DNA of 61,186 bases from Deltaproteobacteria bacterium (GTDB lineage: Bacteria; Desulfobacterota; Desulfuromonadia; Desulfuromonadales; Geopsychrobacteraceae). Where the stretch lies: contig JAGYPB010000011.1 in NCBI GenBank assembly GCA_018399135.1, positions 1-61,186 on the forward strand, in the 5' to 3' direction. Positions 47,153 to 56,516 of the stretch are shown here, in pieces. A model generated the notes under the pieces. It was not told the origin of the DNA and ran no database searches. It saw only the letters and a list, made by a program, of their open reading frames with translations. The first letter of the stretch is position 1. Every line of letters begins with the position of its first letter. Position numbers and translations under genes: made by a program.

Positions 47153-47228
47153 GGGGCTGTAGCTCAGTTGGGAGAGCGTTTGACTGGCAGTCAAAAGGTC
47201 CGCGGTTCGATCCCGCGTAGCTCCACCA
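47153..47228 (+). tRNA. tRNA-Ala (GGC)
   Basis: The 76-nt sequence folds as a cloverleaf: acceptor GGGGCTG/TAGCTCC, D arm GCTC..GAGC, anticodon stem TTTGA/TCAAA with loop CTGGCAG (anticodon GGC), T arm CGCGG-TTCGATC-CCGCG, and encoded CCA end. Confidence 0.95.
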
Positions 47229-47242
47229 TAAAAAGTATAAGG

Positions 47243-47271
47243 GGTCAGCTTTAGAGCTGACCTTTTTTTTT
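47243..47271 (+). terminator. Terminator of tRNA-Ala
   Basis: GGTCAGCT pairs with AGCTGACC and is followed by nine T, 15 nt after the tRNA. It is a textbook intrinsic terminator, and the pabB start lies 35 nt downstream. Confidence 0.9.
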
Positions 47272-47305
47272 GGGGTTAAGTCCATCTTACGTTATTGTGT
47301 CGGCT

Positions 47306-48667
47306 ATGAAAACCATCAGCTTTCCCCTGACAACCTTTGATCCGCTGGCACTGTACCTGCGCTGTGTTCCGGCTGGCCCCGGCTTGCTTGAATCCCTCAA
47401 TCCTCTGCCTAAAACCGGGCGTTATTCCATCGTCCCCCTGCGCTGGCGGGAACAATACCTCCTCAACAACAAGCAATTGCACTGGAACGACCCCAACGGT
47501 CAGCACGGTTGTTCAGACCAACCATTAGCATCCCTGGCTCAGATTCTTGCCGAACGCCGCTGTCCAACCGCGGCAGAAACCCCCTTCCCCGGTGGCTTCT
47601 TTGGCTTTTTCAGTTACGATCTGGCCGGACAGATTGAGGATTTACCGTTTCGCGCGACCCGCGACCTTCCCCTTGCTGATCTGTACCTGACCTGGGTTGA
47701 TGTGACGGCCACTTACGACCACCATCAGCAATTGTTGACACTTGCTACCCTCGATGACAGTGTCGACCTGGTCTACTGGCAGGGACAGGTGATTTTTTCT
47801 CAACAGAGCCCACCACCGGAAACTCCTTTGTGCCTGCGTCAGGAGCCTCAAGGGATCATGACGGAGCAGGAATTTATTGTCAGGGTCAAACGCGCTAAGG
47901 ATTACATCGTGGCTGGAGATGTCTATCAGGTCAACCTCTCCTGTCGTTTTGATGCGGTCATTGATGGATCAGCCGATGAGCTTTACCAGCGCTTACGGCA
48001 AGCTAACCCGGCTCCCTTTGCCTGTCTGCTCAAGTTTGACGATGTTGAGATCATTTCCAGCTCGCCGGAACGTCTGGTGTCTCTTCGTGACGGAATCGCC
48101 CAGACCCGTCCCATCGCCGGAACCCGTCCGCGCGGTTTTACCCCGCCGGAAGATCATCAGCTTGGCAAGGAACTCCTCGGTCACCCCAAAGAACGAGCAG
48201 AACACATCATGCTCCTCGACCTGGAACGCAACGACCTGGGCAAAGTCTGTCAGAGTGGCTCGGTGGTGGTTGATGAACTGATGGTTTTGGAGCGTTATTC
48301 CCATGTCACCCACATTGTCTCCAATGTCAGTGGCCAGTTGCGTCCCGATTGCACCGCCATTGACCTGCTCAAGGCAACCTTTCCCGGCGGTACCATCACC
48401 GGCGTCCCAAAAAAACGCTGCATGGAGATCATTGACGAGCTCGAACCGGTAGGACGGGGCAGCTATACCGGCAGCGCCGGTTATATCAGCGCCTGCGGCA
48501 GCATGGATCTGAACATCCTGATCCGTGGCTTTCAACGTATCGGTAATCACTTGAGTTATCAGACCGGCGCCGGGATTGTCGCTGACTCGGTACCCGAACA
48601 GGAATGGCAGGAGTGTCTACACAAAGGCAAAGCTCTGTCTGACCTGCTCCACAGTCTGGAGAAATGA
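47306..48667 (+). CDS. pabB: Aminodeoxychorismate synthase component I
   Basis: PabB converts chorismate and ammonia to aminodeoxychorismate for folate synthesis. The chorismate-binding fold is shown by VYQVNLSCRF, SSSPERLVSL, TRPIAGTRPRG, MLLDLERNDLG, TFPGGTITGVPK and GRGSYTGSAGYIS. The start at ATG 47306 (MKTISFPLTTFDPL) has no good ribosome site; a TTG upstream at 47270 is unlikely, since it lies in the tRNA terminator. Length is 453 residues. pabC follows after 3 nt. Confidence 0.92.
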   Translation: MKTISFPLTTFDPLALYLRCVPAGPGLLESLNPLPKTGRYSIVPLRWREQYLLNNKQLHWNDPNGQHGCSDQPLASLAQILAERRCPTAAETPFPGGFFGFFSYDLAGQIEDLPFRATRDLPLADLYLTWVDVTATYDHHQQLLTLATLDDSVDLVYWQGQVIFSQQSPPPETPLCLRQEPQGIMTEQEFIVRVKRAKDYIVAGDVYQVNLSCRFDAVIDGSADELYQRLRQANPAPFACLLKFDDVEIISSSPERLVSLRDGIAQTRPIAGTRPRGFTPPEDHQLGKELLGHPKERAEHIMLLDLERNDLGKVCQSGSVVVDELMVLERYSHVTHIVSNVSGQLRPDCTAIDLLKATFPGGTITGVPKKRCMEIIDELEPVGRGSYTGSAGYISACGSMDLNILIRGFQRIGNHLSYQTGAGIVADSVPEQEWQECLHKGKALSDLLHSLEK

Positions 48668-48670
48668 TTT

Positions 48671-49504
48671 ATGCTGGTCTGCCTTAACGGACAATTTATC
48701 CCTGATGAACAAACCCGCCTTGACCTCAATGATGGCAGTTTTCTCTATGGCGACAGCCTTTTTGAGACGATCAAGGCACGTTATCACCATCTTCTCCTCC
48801 TCGATCAGCATCTAGAGCGGATTGAACAGGCGGCACGACTGCTGGAATTTCCCTATCCGCGAACACAGATCAGATCCGCTTGCGACCGGCTGGCTGAACG
48901 CCTGACCACTCCGACCGCACGCATCCGCTTGACATTAAGCCGGGGGTCTTACCATGGACTTGTTCACCCTGATCGGAATCAGGGATGGTTTCTGCTCACG
49001 GCTGCTCCCTATGAAGAGAGAGATGATCATACCCGCCACCAGGGGATCAACTGCTGCCTGGCACCCAACCAGCGTGTCAATCCTTTTTCCCACTTGCCAC
49101 AGCTGAAACATGGCAACTATGCCGATTGCCTCTACGCCCGCAACCATGCCCACCGCCAACAGGCCGACGAAGCCCTGTTTGTCGATCAAAACGGCAACCT
49201 CCTCGAAGGAACCACCAGCAACCTCTTTGCCGTCATCGACAATCAGCTCGTCACCCCACCCCTCGGCAACCTGGTGCTGAACGGCATCATGCGTAAACAA
49301 GTGCTGGAATCAGCGCATGAACTTGGCCTCCCCTGTGTTGAGCGCCCCTTGCCCCTGGCTGAGGCCATTAACGCCACCGAACTCTTTATCTGCAACTCCC
49401 TGATCGACGTAGTGCCGGTCAATATTATCGATGACAGCAGGATACGACGGGGAGACTGTTGGAAACAAATCTACAATCGCATTTCCCTGCGCATAGACCC
49501 TTGA
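48671..49504 (+). CDS. pabC: Aminodeoxychorismate lyase / class IV aminotransferase
   Basis: PabC removes pyruvate from aminodeoxychorismate to give p-aminobenzoate. This fold-type IV PLP enzyme has FLYGDSLFETIKA, the PLP lysine in LPQLKHGNYAD, EALFVDQNGNLLEGTTSNLFAV and ATELFICNSLIDVVPV. Length is 277 residues. Branched-chain aminotransferases are close relatives, but coupling with pabB (3-nt gap, GGAG inside the pabB end) supports PabC. Confidence 0.88.
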   Translation: MLVCLNGQFIPDEQTRLDLNDGSFLYGDSLFETIKARYHHLLLLDQHLERIEQAARLLEFPYPRTQIRSACDRLAERLTTPTARIRLTLSRGSYHGLVHPDRNQGWFLLTAAPYEERDDHTRHQGINCCLAPNQRVNPFSHLPQLKHGNYADCLYARNHAHRQQADEALFVDQNGNLLEGTTSNLFAVIDNQLVTPPLGNLVLNGIMRKQVLESAHELGLPCVERPLPLAEAINATELFICNSLIDVVPVNIIDDSRIRRGDCWKQIYNRISLRIDP

Positions 49505-49539
49505 CAAACAAATCTTGCTCACTATAATCGTCGAACCAT

Positions 49540-49624
49540 GCCGAAGTGGTGGAATTGGTAGACACGTCGGTCTCAAACACCGATGGCGCGAGCCGTGCCG
49601 GTTCGATTCCGGCCTTCGGTACCA
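49540..49624 (+). tRNA. tRNA-Leu (CAA)
   Basis: The 85-nt class II tRNA has acceptor GCCGAAG/CTTCGGT, an anticodon stem TCGGT/ACCGA with loop CTCAAAC (anticodon CAA), a variable arm TGGCGCGAGCCG, T arm GCCGG-TTCGATT-CCGGC and encoded CCA. Confidence 0.95.
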
Positions 49625-49632
49625 TTTACAGC

Positions 49633-49665
49633 AAAAAGCCTCTGGTTCGCCAGGGGCTTTTTTGT
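49633..49665 (+). terminator. Terminator of tRNA-Leu
   Basis: AAAAGCC.CTGG pairs with CCAG.GGCTTTT around a TTCG tetraloop, followed by a T-run, 8 nt after the tRNA. Confidence 0.9.
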
Positions 49666-49720
49666 GTCTATAGTTGTCCGAACAACATCTCAATAAGTCT
49701 ATTTTATTTTTTAATATCAG

Positions 49721-49876
49721 TTATTTATAGATTCCGGCCACGGGCTGGATCCTGTTGAGGAAAGACAGAAAGAGACGCTGCTGAATCGACTCAGCCAGGA
49801 CAACACGTTCAGAAGGATAGCCCTTGAGCGGCACAGCCAACAGATAAGCCTGGCGGAGAAAACGAAAATTTTTCAT
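49721..49876 (-). CDS. Unrecognised 51-residue reading frame
   Basis: An ATG at 49876 opens MKNFRFLRQAYLLAVPLKGY..., ending at TAA 49721. It has no clear ribosome site and no family that I recognise. It lies in a stretch with other gene debris, so it may be the C-terminal end of a broken gene. Confidence 0.2.
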   Translation of the reverse strand: MKNFRFLRQAYLLAVPLKGYPSERVVLAESIQQRLFLSFLNRIQPVAGIYK

Positions 49877-49987
49877 ATCCGGCGCCTCGATACCCCCACA
49901 CTCAAGGATCTACGCATTATTTTTAACATCAGTGGCTGCAGAAATTATGCAGATTCTTACGGGCGCCAGCGTACATCGTCAAAGCGC

Positions 49988-50190
49988 TTAATATATTTCA
50001 TCTGTGATTTTTAATTCCGTATTGTCAATAACATCTGATTTCATATCTCGGAGCCGTATCTGCTGATCCAGCAGAAAGTTTGCCTGATAGATCAAGCAAA
50101 TGGCAATGTTGGCCAAAAACTCGGCAGAGCGGGTATCGAAAACTCTCTGTAGATCTCATAGGTCGTATGGGACTTATTGCCAAGCTGTTT
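49988..50190 (-). pseudogene. Fragment of a four-helix-bundle suffix-domain protein
   Basis: One frame reads FDTRSAEFLANIAICLIYQ and ANFLLDQQIRLRDMKSD to a TAA at 49988. The preceding codons in another frame read TTYEIYRE. This matches the suffix domain found in S23-like four-helix-bundle proteins (AN..ICLI.QAN.LLD.Q). The N-terminal four-helix domain is missing and one frameshift is visible, so the gene is a remnant. Its function is unknown. Confidence 0.45.
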
Positions 50191-50354
50191 TTATTTTACC
50201 CTGCCGGAAGCGTTGAGCAAAGATGATACAGCCATATGACAAAAGGGATGGGCGGAGTCATTTTGTCCGTGGATGAGTAGTAGTGCTTTGCTTAGCTCCA
50301 AATTTCACACCACTGGCCAGCGCACGCATTCTGCCCTTGTATGAGCGCTCCTAA

Positions 50355-50828
50355 GGTACCCCTCCCCTTTTTTTCAAACGCTCCGATGTCAGCAAGAATA
50401 TTGAATTGGAGACGGCCATAGATCGATATGGTATCAATTCCTTTTTCCAGCACCAGCAGATCGACATGTTTGCCCTCAAACTTTTGACCGATGTTGGCAA
50501 GATCCACAACGGATCGGGTTATCGTCCAGCGCACGAACGTATTTGGAGAATATGCGTGTATCACGAAGAGGAAGGGGAAATGTGTCGCGAACTGCCCAAT
50601 CCTGGTCCTGGTAGCCTGATCGCGCTTCCTTTGCAGAAACAGCCAAGAGACTTGGGTCGCAGTGTGTTTGTCAATGATCACCTACAGTCGTACCCAGACC
50701 AGTGGGTTTTTCTGACATCCATTCGTCCAATGTCTCGGCGGGATCTGGAAGATGCTATTCTGCGGGCCATCAGCGGTCTTCATCCACTGGATGTGGCTTT
50801 TTCAGCCGAGGAGAAATGCAACCCTTGA
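50355..50828 (+). pseudogene. Unrecognised hypothetical protein, 5' end frameshifted
   Basis: The frame GTPPLFFKRSDVSKN...AFSAEEKCNP (about 157 residues) opens immediately after a stop at 50352-50354. In the next frame upstream, ATG 50341 gives MSAPK, which would join naturally with one base gained, so a 1-nt deletion is likely. The protein is soluble, with segments RYGINSFFQHQQIDMF, YRPAHERIWRICVYH and RDLEDAILRAISGLHPLDVAF. I recognise no family. It has no RNA-level or operon context beyond the debris on each side. Confidence 0.4.
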
Positions 50829-51016
50829 CAGCATCCATCACCTGCGGCAATGCCCTGCAGAACATAAATAAATGAGAAAATTTTATTTCGTCAATTTTGA
50901 CTGTTTTTTCAGCGCTGAGGTACTATGTAATAAAGTCGCTCCCTCTTCATTGATGGTACCATTCTTCAGTTGAACTCTTGGGGTGCTATAACATCAATAA
51001 AAAGGTTGGCCTGGTT

Positions 51017-51784
51017 ATGAGAAAATTACTATTTCATTCGATGTGCCTGCTGATACTAGTTTTTATCTGGTGCGGCAGCAGCATTGCGGAAAACAGCAAC
51101 GCTGGTGGAAGACAACCAACCCTTACCTTAGGTCTGGGTTCGATGATAAGCACTAATCCCTATCGGGGTGCCGACAGGAAGATTCTAGCCTTACCCTTAT
51201 TGGCCTATGAAGGAGAGCGTTTTTTTGTGCGAGGCACCAATGGCGGATATCACCTTGTTAAGCAAAACAACTTCACCCTGTCCCTGCTCAGCACCTATCG
51301 TATGGCTGGCTATGACAGTGGCGACAGCGATTTTCTGCGAGGAATGGCGGATCGCGACGGGACACTGGAGGCCGGGCTACAGGTCTCTTTGGCAACAGAC
51401 CTTGGTCGATTCAGCGCCACACTGCTAAGTGACGTACTTGACGAGCACAATGGCCATGAAGCCAAACTGACTTTCAGTAAGAGCTTTCCCCTGCAACATT
51501 TTTTCGTCAGTCCCTTTGTGTCTGCAATCTGGCAGAGTAGTCAGCTTGTCAATTATTACTATGGTGTCAGATCGGTAGAAGCATCGATTGCCCGCCCGGC
51601 ATACCAGGTCGACAGCTCAGTACTCGTGCAGTTTGGTTTGATGGCGAACTATCTGTTCCGTGAGCACTGGTCAGTCAGTGGACGAATTGCCGTGACCCGT
51701 CTGGCTGACAAAATCAGCAAGAGCCCGATTGTTGAAGACAATCTTGTCACCAGTGCCTATGTCGGTATCGGTTATCAATTTTAG
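51017..51784 (+). CDS. MipA/OmpV-family outer-membrane protein
   Basis: A 255-residue outer-membrane beta-barrel. The start is ATG 51017 (MRKLLFHSMCLLILVFIW), giving a clean signal peptide ending near SIAEN. The mature part has family features: LTLGLGSMISTNPYRGADRKILALPLLAYEGERFFV near the N-terminus, alternating strands, and a terminal aromatic SAYVGIGYQF. MipA of E. coli binds murein enzymes; OmpV-like proteins have other roles, so function is open. The next two genes on the same strand are exported as well. Confidence 0.85.
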   Translation: MRKLLFHSMCLLILVFIWCGSSIAENSNAGGRQPTLTLGLGSMISTNPYRGADRKILALPLLAYEGERFFVRGTNGGYHLVKQNNFTLSLLSTYRMAGYDSGDSDFLRGMADRDGTLEAGLQVSLATDLGRFSATLLSDVLDEHNGHEAKLTFSKSFPLQHFFVSPFVSAIWQSSQLVNYYYGVRSVEASIARPAYQVDSSVLVQFGLMANYLFREHWSVSGRIAVTRLADKISKSPIVEDNLVTSAYVGIGYQF

Positions 51785-51886
51785 CTGAGAACCGGGCAAT
51801 GGCGGCGTTAACACTTTTTGCCCCCGAATGAAGCCAGAGGCTATTTTACCTGGTCAATAACTTTTCTCACTACGAGCCACGCAGAT

Positions 51887-52819
51887 ATGTTTAAGGATCA
51901 GACAATCAAACATCAACACGGCCGATTATTGCTGGTGCTGCCCCTGCTGGCGTTATTGCAAGGCTGTGTTTATGGCATGCTTGATCTGGCCGTGCCTGAT
52001 GATGGCTATAGTGAGATCATCACCGCCCACTATGGCGATCATCCGCGCCAGCAACTTGATCTGTATCTGCCGGAACAAAAAAGAGCTGAAGCGCCAACCC
52101 TGGTGTTCTTTTATGGTGGAAGCTGGGCAAGAGGAAGTAAGGATAACTACCGTTTTATAGGTCAGGCTTTTGCCGAGGCAGGGTATCTGGTGGCGATTCC
52201 CAATTACCGCGTCTACCCAGAGCACCTGTTTCCTGATTTTATCGTCGATGGTGCTGATTCGTTGGCCTGGCTTGAACGGGAGGGCTTTGCTGACCGTGGA
52301 ATCGTACTGATGGGCCATTCCGCTGGTGCCCATATCGCCGCCATGTTAGCCTACAACCCGACCTATGTGGAGGATAGCGGCGTTGACCATAAACTGATCA
52401 TGGCACTGATCGGTTATGCCGGCCCCTATGATGATTTCGATCTCAGCAGCCGTAAATTACAGCGGATTTTTGCCCCGGCTATTCCGCTGGCGGTGTCGCG
52501 CCCCATTAATTTTGTCGATCAAAACAGCCCCGTCAGTCTATTGATTCATGGCCTTGGTGACAATACCGTTGTGGCTACACACAGCCAAAATCTGGCCGCC
52601 AAATTACACGCCCATGGGGTGACAGCCAAAACCCGTTTCTATCAGGACAATGGTCACGTTGCGGTGGTTGCCAGCCTGGCCCTGCCACTGCGCCGCTGGA
52701 CGCCCGCCTTTACCGACACGCTGGACTTCCTTGCCGAATTGTCCAGAGAACCTTCCCTCAGTAGTAGTGCGTCCACTAACCCGCCACCTCGAAACGGGAC
52801 TGTTTACAAACAACCCTAG
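51887..52819 (+). CDS. Lipoprotein alpha/beta hydrolase (esterase-like)
   Basis: The ATG at 51887 gives a lipoprotein signal peptide with lipobox LLQGC. The catalytic domain has the oxyanion HG-like FFYGGSWARGS, nucleophile elbow GHSAG (Ser in LMGHSAGAH), acid in HGLGDNTVV and His in NGHVAVV, as in carboxylesterase/feruloyl-esterase-like enzymes. Length is 310 residues. It lies 102 nt after the OmpV-like gene and 7 nt before the SOUL gene. The substrate is unknown. Longer starts to 51818 would lose the lipoprotein signal. Confidence 0.85.
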   Translation: MFKDQTIKHQHGRLLLVLPLLALLQGCVYGMLDLAVPDDGYSEIITAHYGDHPRQQLDLYLPEQKRAEAPTLVFFYGGSWARGSKDNYRFIGQAFAEAGYLVAIPNYRVYPEHLFPDFIVDGADSLAWLEREGFADRGIVLMGHSAGAHIAAMLAYNPTYVEDSGVDHKLIMALIGYAGPYDDFDLSSRKLQRIFAPAIPLAVSRPINFVDQNSPVSLLIHGLGDNTVVATHSQNLAAKLHAHGVTAKTRFYQDNGHVAVVASLALPLRRWTPAFTDTLDFLAELSREPSLSSSASTNPPPRNGTVYKQP

Positions 52820-52826
52820 GAGCCTA

Positions 52827-53450
52827 ATGATGATACATCGAAACCCACTGGTTATCCTCATCATGATCATATTGTTTTCAGGAGCACATAGCGCCATGGC
52901 GATTGAAGAAGCCCCATACGAAGTCGTTAAAACCGCAGATTCTTTTGAGGTTCGGGATTATGCCCCCTATATCATCGCAGAGACTTATGTCAAAGGAAGC
53001 TTTGATGAAGCTGGGAGCAACGCATTCCGACGCCTGTTTCGTTACATCTCCGGTGAAAATCGGGCACAAGAAAAAATTGACATGACGGCCCCGGTTTCCC
53101 AGCAATCCGGCGAAAAAATTGACATGACTGCTCCTGTTGAGCAACAGAAGTCGGGAGAACAATGGGTGGTCAGCTTTATGATGCCCTCATCTTACGATAT
53201 TGAAGCCCTACCCGTCCCTGACGATCCTCTGGTGACCCTGCGGCAAGTTCCTGCCAGACGGATGGCTACCATTCGCTACTCTGGGTTCTGGAGTGAAAAG
53301 AACTATCAGAAAAACAAGATAAAGCTGGACTCCTGGATTCAAAAAGAAAATCTGTCGGTTATCGGAGAGCCAATCTGGGCACGATACAACGCACCTTTCG
53401 TTCCCTGGTTTATGCGGCGCAATGAAATACTTGTTCCGGTCTTAAAATAA
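52827..53450 (+). CDS. Exported SOUL-family haem-binding-like protein
   Basis: The start at ATG 52827 follows AGGAG closely. The N-terminus (NPLVILIMIILFSGAHSAMA) is a signal peptide. The mature part is a SOUL/HBP domain: YEVVKTADSFEVRDYAPYIIAET, GFWSEKNYQKNK, and WARYNAPFVPWFMRRNEI, a typical ending. An internal repeat, EKIDMTAPV, occurs twice (around residues 82 and 97). Length is 207 residues. It is the third gene of a small envelope operon. Confidence 0.9.
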   Translation: MMIHRNPLVILIMIILFSGAHSAMAIEEAPYEVVKTADSFEVRDYAPYIIAETYVKGSFDEAGSNAFRRLFRYISGENRAQEKIDMTAPVSQQSGEKIDMTAPVEQQKSGEQWVVSFMMPSSYDIEALPVPDDPLVTLRQVPARRMATIRYSGFWSEKNYQKNKIKLDSWIQKENLSVIGEPIWARYNAPFVPWFMRRNEILVPVLK

Positions 53451-54499
53451 TCTGATTAGCATCAATCTTCCGCTGATCAAAGCCTGAAGGCGAAAGCGTC
53501 ACCCTGCACCCTCCCCCGGCAGCGGATCCTGGCCTTTCTGGGGTACCCTGAAACGCAGCCAGCTGATCAGGTTTAAGCAGGCCTTTATACGATCTCCCTA
53601 CCGATGATCCAGGTAGGATAGATTGGATATTAGCTGTTTGTTCTGCATTCTGCTGTTTGCGGTGACCTGCGCCCACCGGGTGTGCATTCAACGTAAGGGA
53701 GCAGTTTAGCTGATGACTCGAACAGAAACTTCTGTTCCTCACATGCCGGTCACCAGAAAGTACCATAAAAACGGCACCCTCCTGCGCAAGATGAGTGGCT
53801 AGCCCTTTTCAGATAGGGATCTCGTATCTGTGCCGCAGGGTTGAATACCCACTATAGTGCAGATGCATCCTCGATGATGACTGGGTGCCGCAACACCGTT
53901 TGAGTGACCCAGGGCCTCAGTTTTGAAATCCTTCATCCCCTCAGGCCGCTGAGTCATGATGACTCCGCAAATGGCCATCATTATTGACAGCGAAACAAGG
54001 CAATAAGGACAAAGGCACGATGACAAAGTGTGATACCAACGTGAGATAGATACTGTACGACTCCCACTAATGAAACGATCCAGGCTGCCTTCCAATGCCG
54101 CTCAGGGCTGCGAACCTTAAAACCGATAAACGCGAGCGCGCGTAAGTCAAAATCCCCCAGATGTTGTTAGCATACCGAGGAAGGTTCCCAACGGCTTTGC
54201 TAAACGATGTCGCATGGACTCCCTTGAGCGCAGTACAAGGGAATCCTCCAAACCATACGGTAAGTGTCAGATACAGAGTCAACATCATACCGCCTCGGCA
54301 AGTGCCGTCACGGGCCAGTTGAAGATGCTTCCTTTTTTCACTATCAACGGTCGTTTCTTTTTCCCCGTTTCACGGATCCTTCGTGGGTTGATGTTTCCCG
54401 CCGTGGAGCAGCCTTTGCCGTGAAGGTCTCTGTCTTTTTCGTATTTTTACTCAATGCGATCATCCTCCTGGAAGGAGTCGATCAAACAAGCCTGTTTTT
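53451..54499. other. Degraded region downstream of the SOUL gene
   Basis: No intact gene is seen. On the minus strand, a start with AGGAGG (54462) opens MIALSKNTKKTETF..., and hydrophobic segments (LTLYLTLTVWFGG, SLVGVVQYLSHVG) appear in changing frames down to about 53950. This looks like a frameshifted membrane-protein gene downstream of the dsb pair. I do not recognise the family. Confidence 0.35.
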
Positions 54500-55173
54500 A
54501 AAGGTAATTATGGCTATAACTATCTCGGATATTGCATTCAACTCTGACTGAATCAATTCGTACAATTGCTGGTAGCCAAAAGTTTGCAGTGGTCTGCCGT
54601 TGACAAAGTAAATCGGGGGTTTTCTGTACATTGAGGTTCACATCGGCCATGTCCTGGGCAATCATATTGGCAATGGCGGGGTCAGTCATATCCTTTTTGG
54701 ATTTGCTCGATATCCACGCCTGCTCTGGGAAGAATGTCCCCATAACTTTTCCGGTTGATAATTATGATGGTTGGCCCAGATGTTCTGGGTTTCAAACATC
54801 AGGTTCAGGGTTTCCTAGCATTTTCCTGTTTTGCAGCGGCTTCAAATAATTTAACAAAGTCGTCGGCACCGTCGTGGAATGGGGCGTAACGGCAGCACCA
54901 GTTTAATTTTTTCCGGGGTTGTCATTCATGATTTTTTTGACATAGGGAGTAAATGCTGCACAGGTTTCACAGGCCGGATCCATAAACTCAACCAGGTCAC
55001 CTTGGCATCATCGCTACCGAGGGTCTTTGAATGATCTCTGACAAAAAATTTCAGCGTTCTCTGACGCCATGGAACCATACTTTTTTACTTGCTGATCTTG
55101 ATAATAATTATTGCCGACCACAAAGGCTAAAACCAATACTACACAGGTGATTCCCTACAAGTGCATATTTCAT
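54500..55173 (-). pseudogene. DsbA-like thioredoxin-fold protein, frameshifted
   Basis: DsbA/BdbD-type proteins introduce disulfides in the periplasm. ATG 55173 (after GGGAG) starts MKYAL, continuing in the next frame as GITCVVLVLAFVVGNNYY (membrane anchor). Then come VEFMDPACETCAAFTPYVKK, with the CxxC active site CETC, GADDFVKLFEAAAKQ, TDPAIANMIAQDMADVN and NGRPLQTFGYQQLYELIQSE. Every domain of the family is represented, but at least four indels, both gains and losses, break the frame. The gene is the partner of the dsbB-like gene just upstream. Confidence 0.7.
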
Positions 55174-55184
55174 TATGTTGTTCT

Positions 55185-55611
55185 CCCACTTTTAAAATAA
55201 TTAACAGGGTGACAAGAGTTGAAAATGCGAAAATGACAACATGGGGATGGGAAATAAAACCGAATAGGTCAAAATATTACTGTTCAGTAGTAGGAAACAC
55301 CCTGAGAACAGGGTTGAATGTTTTCCGGAATCATTCCCAGCGTAGAGCAACGTATGATAAAGAGCCGTCAATCCACCAGCGAGGGTCAGTGGTAGTGCGT
55401 ATTTAATGACACTTTATCAAATGACGGGAACAGGCCCGCAGTGAAATAAAAGATTAACGGAAACATAAAGATCCGCTGATACCAGCAGAGGACACAGGGT
55501 TGATATTCTAAAACGGAACTGAAAATGCTGATCGTTGCCGAGATGCTGACCAGGGCCCAGCATAAGAACAGCAATCCAGTTAGTATTTGTAGCTTTATCA
55601 GATTGCGACAT
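55185..55611 (-). pseudogene. DsbB-like disulfide oxidoreductase, frameshifted
   Basis: DsbB/BdbC re-oxidises DsbA using quinone. ATG 55611 gives [16 protein letters not shown], then [32 protein letters not shown] (the conserved CxxC-WYQR) and LTALYHTLLYAG with MIPENIQPCSQGVS (second cysteine loop), then LVTLLIILKVG. All four helices can be traced across frames, so the gene was full-length. It is immediately upstream of the dsbA-like gene on the same strand. Confidence 0.7.
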
Positions 55612-55873
55612 CAGTACATACTCCATAAAGATGGTAAAAATGGGTCATAGGCGCAGGATATCCGATGGCGAAGGCGACTCCTACGACGAACGTTCCAAAA
55701 ATAAACAGCCGGCTTTTTGTTCCGTTGCAATCTTTATAGCTAAGTCAGTTTAACGCCTTTTCAACTCCAGGAATCTTTACGGATCAATCGCGCATGGGTG
55801 CTGTCTCTTTAATGACGGGAAACGCTAAGAACAATCTTTTTTTTCCAGGTTGTTTTGAGTAGTGCAAACGGGT

Positions 55874-56292
55874 TTAATGCAGAAGGACAACTGTACGCAG
55901 AACTTTTAACGTTTGAGATTCAGGAGTAGCCAGACCGAGATGGTTGGCTAAGTGTGTATTTCCTAAGCTCAGCTCAGGAATATGGGGAGACAGGTCGTGT
56001 CGGATGAACTTGCTAAGTTTTTGTTTAGCAGGTCGGTTTGTTTTGAGGAAGGAAGAACTGAAGTAAGTACTGGGAATCAAGGCAATTGTCACCAGGTGAA
56101 AAAGATAAACTGGCTGACTCAGGAATTTTTGAACTATGTTGAAACAGTTCGGAATCCGAAGAACAAATTGACCCAACATTTGCCGATCGGATTCACTTTC
56201 AAATGGGAGGAGTTTTCATCCGTATGGCACCAGAAAGTTGCATTGGCAGTGCCTAGGCTGAGCAGCATATAGATCAGCACCATCAATTGCAT
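55874..56292 (-). pseudogene. Small secreted cysteine-containing protein, probably frameshifted
   Basis: ATG 56292 follows AAAAGGAG. It opens a signal peptide (MQLMVLIYMLLSLGTANA) and FWCHTDENSSHLKVNPIGKCW, and stops at 56134 after 52 codons. Reading on in other frames gives SPGDNCLDSQ, KLSKFIRHDLSPHIPELS and LATPESQTLKVLRTVVLLH ending at 55874. The whole would be about 135 residues, with an N-terminal Cys-His region. I know this layout only vaguely from small exported proteins near metal or redox genes; function is not assigned. It is divergent from msrAB. Confidence 0.45.
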
Positions 56293-56516
56293 AACTCCTT
56301 TTTTCTGTAGAGCGCTAATCAGCATAAGTATTACCCGAAAGAAGAAAATTCCAAAGAAGACAAACAGGGTATGGCATGCCCAGCAGACAAAACGAGGGGA
56401 AAACTCCCTTTTTGTCTCTGCGCGTTTGCACACTTTAATCGCGATATGGATCTCAGGTATACTGGTCGCAATATTGATAGTGTATTTACAGAGTATTCAC
56501 AGAGCAAAAGGATAAA

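Larger units (their letters stand above)
49666..51016. other. Accessory spacer with gene debris
   Basis: Apart from the three weak entries listed (51-residue frame, suffix-domain fragment, unrecognised frame), I see no intact gene between tRNA-Leu and the OmpV-like gene. The end of the tRNA-Leu gene is a common integration site, and debris of this sort next to it fits a decayed integrated segment. I found no direct repeat of the tRNA 3' end in the window. Confidence 0.4.

Noticed and set aside
50292-50681. Minus-strand 129-residue frame.
   Set aside because: It is opposite the better plus-strand frame (50355-50828), with no ribosome site or recognisable motif.
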